Positions 5,240 through 6,768 of a stretch of 6,768 nucleotides of DNA are shown one piece after another. The notes under the pieces are model-generated. The model was not told where the DNA came from, did no database searches, and was given only the letters and a program-made list of their open reading frames with translations. The stretch's first letter is position 1, and every line of letters starts with the position of its first letter. The DNA is taken from positions 1-6,768 of the forward strand of contig JAISZF010000262.1 of the NCBI GenBank assembly GCA_031269415.1, given 5' to 3'. The position numbers were made by a program, and so were the translations under genes. Source of the DNA: Clostridiales bacterium. Lineage in GTDB: Bacteria; Bacillota; Clostridia; Lachnospirales; WQUN01.

Positions 5240-5330
5240 AGAGTTCGTTTATCAGATGCTCCAAGTGCAGGGACTTATCCAAGTTATAGAGTATATCTTG
5301 ACAGTTGTTGCTTAATCGCCCGTATGACGA
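5193..5330 (-). pseudogene. Remnant of a VanS-like sensor histidine kinase
   Basis: On the minus strand a 45-codon open stretch, bounded by TGA (5331-5333) and TAA (5193-5195), contains DILYNLDKSLHLEHLINELF followed by EITKYSQ (codons 12-38, about 5217-5297). That is the second helix of the dimerisation domain, just after the H-box, in VanS/clostridial sensor kinases (typical form LDKSxRLExLINExFEITRY). The H-box and the ATP-binding domain are absent. No start codon or ribosome binding site is present. The homology stops close to where the hydrolase-like frame becomes recognisable, so a deletion has probably fused two decayed genes. Confidence 0.55.
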
Positions 5331-5428
5331 TCAATCTTTTTTGACCATTAGATTAGAATCAGAAGCGAAGCTATTCAGTGGAATTTGTTATGGGACTGGA
5401 GGTGTAGAACATCAACACAGATACAATT
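5331..5428. other. Intergenic stretch with no recognisable gene
   Basis: All three minus-strand frames have stops here and I recognise no protein similarity. No clear terminator for aroF is visible; the best pairing (AATCT/AGATT around 5335-5355) is too short. It may be further decayed sequence belonging to the adjacent gene remnants. Confidence 0.5.
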
Positions 5429-6442
5429 TTACAACCGCTTCCCCATAACCCCCAACAACGGCCCCAATTCCTCCATCAGTCTTAGAAACTCTCCCGGCGC
5501 GAGCGACTGCGGCCCGTCCGACAGCGCGGTTTCGGGGGTGGGGTGTACCTCAATCATAAGGCCGTCGGCTCCGGCGGCGACGGCGGCTTTAGCCAAGGGC
5601 GCCACATACGCCCGAACACCTGTGCCGTGGCTCGGATCCACTATAACGGGCAGATGGCTCTTGGCTTTAATTACCGGAACCGCCGAAATATCCAGCGTGT
5701 GGCGCGTGGCGGTTTCAAAGGTGCGAATACCGCGCTCGCACAGGATTACATTGGGGTTGCCCTCGCTCAGTATATACTCGGCGGCGTTCAGCCATTCGTC
5801 TATGGTGGCGGAAAGCCCGCGTTTTAACAATACCGGCAGATTCGCGCGCCCGGCGACCTTCAGCAATTCGTAGTTCTGCATATTTCGCGCGCCGATCTGC
5901 AGTATGTCCACATAGTTTACCGCCGAATCCACCGCGGATTCGCTGGTGACTTCGCATACGATCTTCAGCCCGTACTTCTCGCGCGCTTCGGCCATGTAAC
6001 GCAGACCTTCTTCCTCCAGCCCTTGGAAAGAGTAGGGCGATGTCCGCGGCTTATACGCGCCGCCTCGCAGCACCTGCGCGCCCCCGGCTTTAACCGCCTC
6101 CGCGGCCGCCATTAACTGCTCGCGGCTCTCCACCGCGCATGGGCCGGACATAACAAGAAAATTCTCACCGCCCACAGTCAAATCGCCGATTTTGACCTCC
6201 GACGGGGCGGGGTGGAATTTCTTATTGGCCAGCTTATAACTCTCGGTTATAGGCACCAGCTTATCCACGCCGGGCATAATTTCCAGATTGTGCCCGGCGA
6301 GGCGCGATTTGTCGCCAATCAGCCCGATTATCGTGGTGGTTTCGCCCTTGGATAAATGCGCGGAAAGATTTAATTCCTTTAAAATGCCGACAATGCGATC
6401 AATCTCCCTGTTGGTCGCTCCGGGCTTCATTACTATGATCAC
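5429..6442 (-). CDS. aroF: 3-deoxy-7-phosphoheptulonate (DAHP) synthase, type I beta with ferredoxin-like N-domain
   Basis: The product is 337 residues, the usual size of the AroF-type enzyme. It condenses phosphoenolpyruvate with erythrose 4-phosphate, the first step of the shikimate pathway. Residues 1-70 form the ferredoxin-like regulatory domain (MIIVMKPGATNREIDRIVGI...) that in related enzymes mediates feedback inhibition. The barrel shows SGPCAVES (99-106, C102 metal ligand), RGGAYKPRTSPYSFQG (126-141), IGARNMQN (183-190), LKRG (206-209), CERGIRTFE (235-243), VDPSHGTG (268-275, H272) and EVHPTPETALSDGPQ (298-312, E298 and D309). The start is GTG (6442-6440), preceded by AAGGGGGA 8 bases away; an ATG four codons later is weaker. 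The start lies inside plsY (44-base overlap), suggesting cotranscription and coupling. Other shikimate genes would be needed in the genome but are not in this window. Confidence 0.96.
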   Translation of the reverse strand: MIIVMKPGATNREIDRIVGILKELNLSAHLSKGETTTIIGLIGDKSRLAGHNLEIMPGVDKLVPITESYKLANKKFHPAPSEVKIGDLTVGGENFLVMSGPCAVESREQLMAAAEAVKAGGAQVLRGGAYKPRTSPYSFQGLEEEGLRYMAEAREKYGLKIVCEVTSESAVDSAVNYVDILQIGARNMQNYELLKVAGRANLPVLLKRGLSATIDEWLNAAEYILSEGNPNVILCERGIRTFETATRHTLDISAVPVIKAKSHLPVIVDPSHGTGVRAYVAPLAKAAVAAGADGLMIEVHPTPETALSDGPQSLAPGEFLRLMEELGPLLGVMGKRL

Positions 6443-6768
6443 TGGCGGCGTCCCCCTTTTTCTTAAAACTGAATTTGCGTTCGGTTCCGTTCAATAAACG
6501 CTTGATATTGCCTCTATGTTGAAAAACAGCCAAGCCCGCCAGAATAATAGCCAAGATAACGCCTTCCGCGCTCTTGCCCCAAAGCAGGGTAAATATCGGG
6601 AACAGGATTAACATAACCACAGAACCCAGCGAGATATAACGTGTAACGGCTATCAGAGTAACTCCCACGGCCAATATAATGAGAGCCGCGCGCCAGTCCA
6701 CGCAGAATATAACGCCCAGCGATGAAGCGATGCCCTTGCCGCCTTTGAAATTTAAAAATACCGGGAAG
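6399..6768 (-). CDS. plsY: Acyl-phosphate:glycerol-3-phosphate acyltransferase PlsY, C-terminal part (5' end outside window)
   Basis: PlsY is a membrane enzyme that transfers the acyl group from acyl-phosphate to glycerol 3-phosphate, the first step of phospholipid synthesis. The visible 122 residues (first full codon at 6767) begin FPVFLNFKGGKGIASSLGVI, containing the GGKG glycerol-phosphate-binding motif. At least three hydrophobic segments follow (about 28-42, 47-63, 69-81), then the third conserved motif VFQHRGNIKRLLNGTE (about 82-97). After that comes a hydrophilic tail of about 25 residues (KFSFKKKGDAASDHSNEARS, then DQQGD), longer than usual. The last 44 bases overlap aroF in another frame, so the tail is written over the aroF ribosome binding site and start. 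Confidence 0.95.
   Translation of the reverse strand, partial: FPVFLNFKGGKGIASSLGVIFCVDWRAALIILAVGVTLIAVTRYISLGSVVMLILFPIFTLLWGKSAEGVILAIILAGLAVFQHRGNIKRLLNGTERKFSFKKKGDAASDHSNEARSDQQGD

Noticed and set aside
4818..5315. A 165-codon plus-strand frame opposite the hydrolase and kinase remnants
   Set aside because: Its serine/arginine-rich translation is exactly antisense to the sensor kinase remnant frame and resembles no protein; it is a shadow.

Overview
This window reads as chromosomal DNA of a Gram-positive-lineage bacterium (Bacillota), most likely a Clostridia-type organism. The evidence is an infC-rpmI-rplT operon behind a long attenuator-like leader, strong GGAGG ribosome binding sites, consensus sigma-A promoters, a secreted stalk-domain protein, a one-domain MotB C-terminus (so probably flagellated), PlsY-type phospholipid synthesis and an AroF-type DAHP synthase with an N-terminal ferredoxin-like domain. 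The species cannot be named from the sequence alone.

Layout. 1-255 (+) is the end of motB. 256-511 is an AT-rich gap with a candidate promoter (305-333), a long interrupted inverted repeat (339-431) and a second hairpin (444-474) ahead of a secreted protein gene (512-1363, +) that combines a PdaC/DUF4163-like domain with a copper-amine-oxidase-N 'stalk' domain. A terminator (1371-1420) closes it. 1438-1665 holds a perfect-consensus promoter and an L20-type leader with two mutually exclusive structures. It is followed by infC (apparently starting at AUU, 1666), rpmI and rplT (+), and a strong hairpin at 2815-2865.

On the minus strand follow a phage-type deoxynucleoside monophosphate kinase (2869-3399) and, upstream of it, tRNA-Tyr(GUA) (3465-3546) with its own promoter and terminator. 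A divergent, A-tract-centred promoter region separates the tRNA from rtcB (3671-4861, +), an RNA ligase with all metal and guanylylation residues. 4868-5428 is a small gene graveyard on the minus strand: the C-terminal remnant of an alpha/beta hydrolase fused to a short remnant of a VanS-like sensor kinase. The right end carries aroF (5429-6442, -) overlapping by 44 bases the 3' end of plsY (6399-6768, -, 5' end outside the window).

How the parts relate. The centre is a translation-initiation and ribosome-assembly operon, probably controlled in three layers: leader attenuation by L20, an IF3-sensitive AUU start, and a stem-loop lying between the Shine-Dalgarno sequence and the AUG of rpmI. 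I did not find a convincing unknown multi-gene system. The least explained sequences are the structured region at 339-474 and the SD/hairpin/AUG arrangement at 2172-2226.
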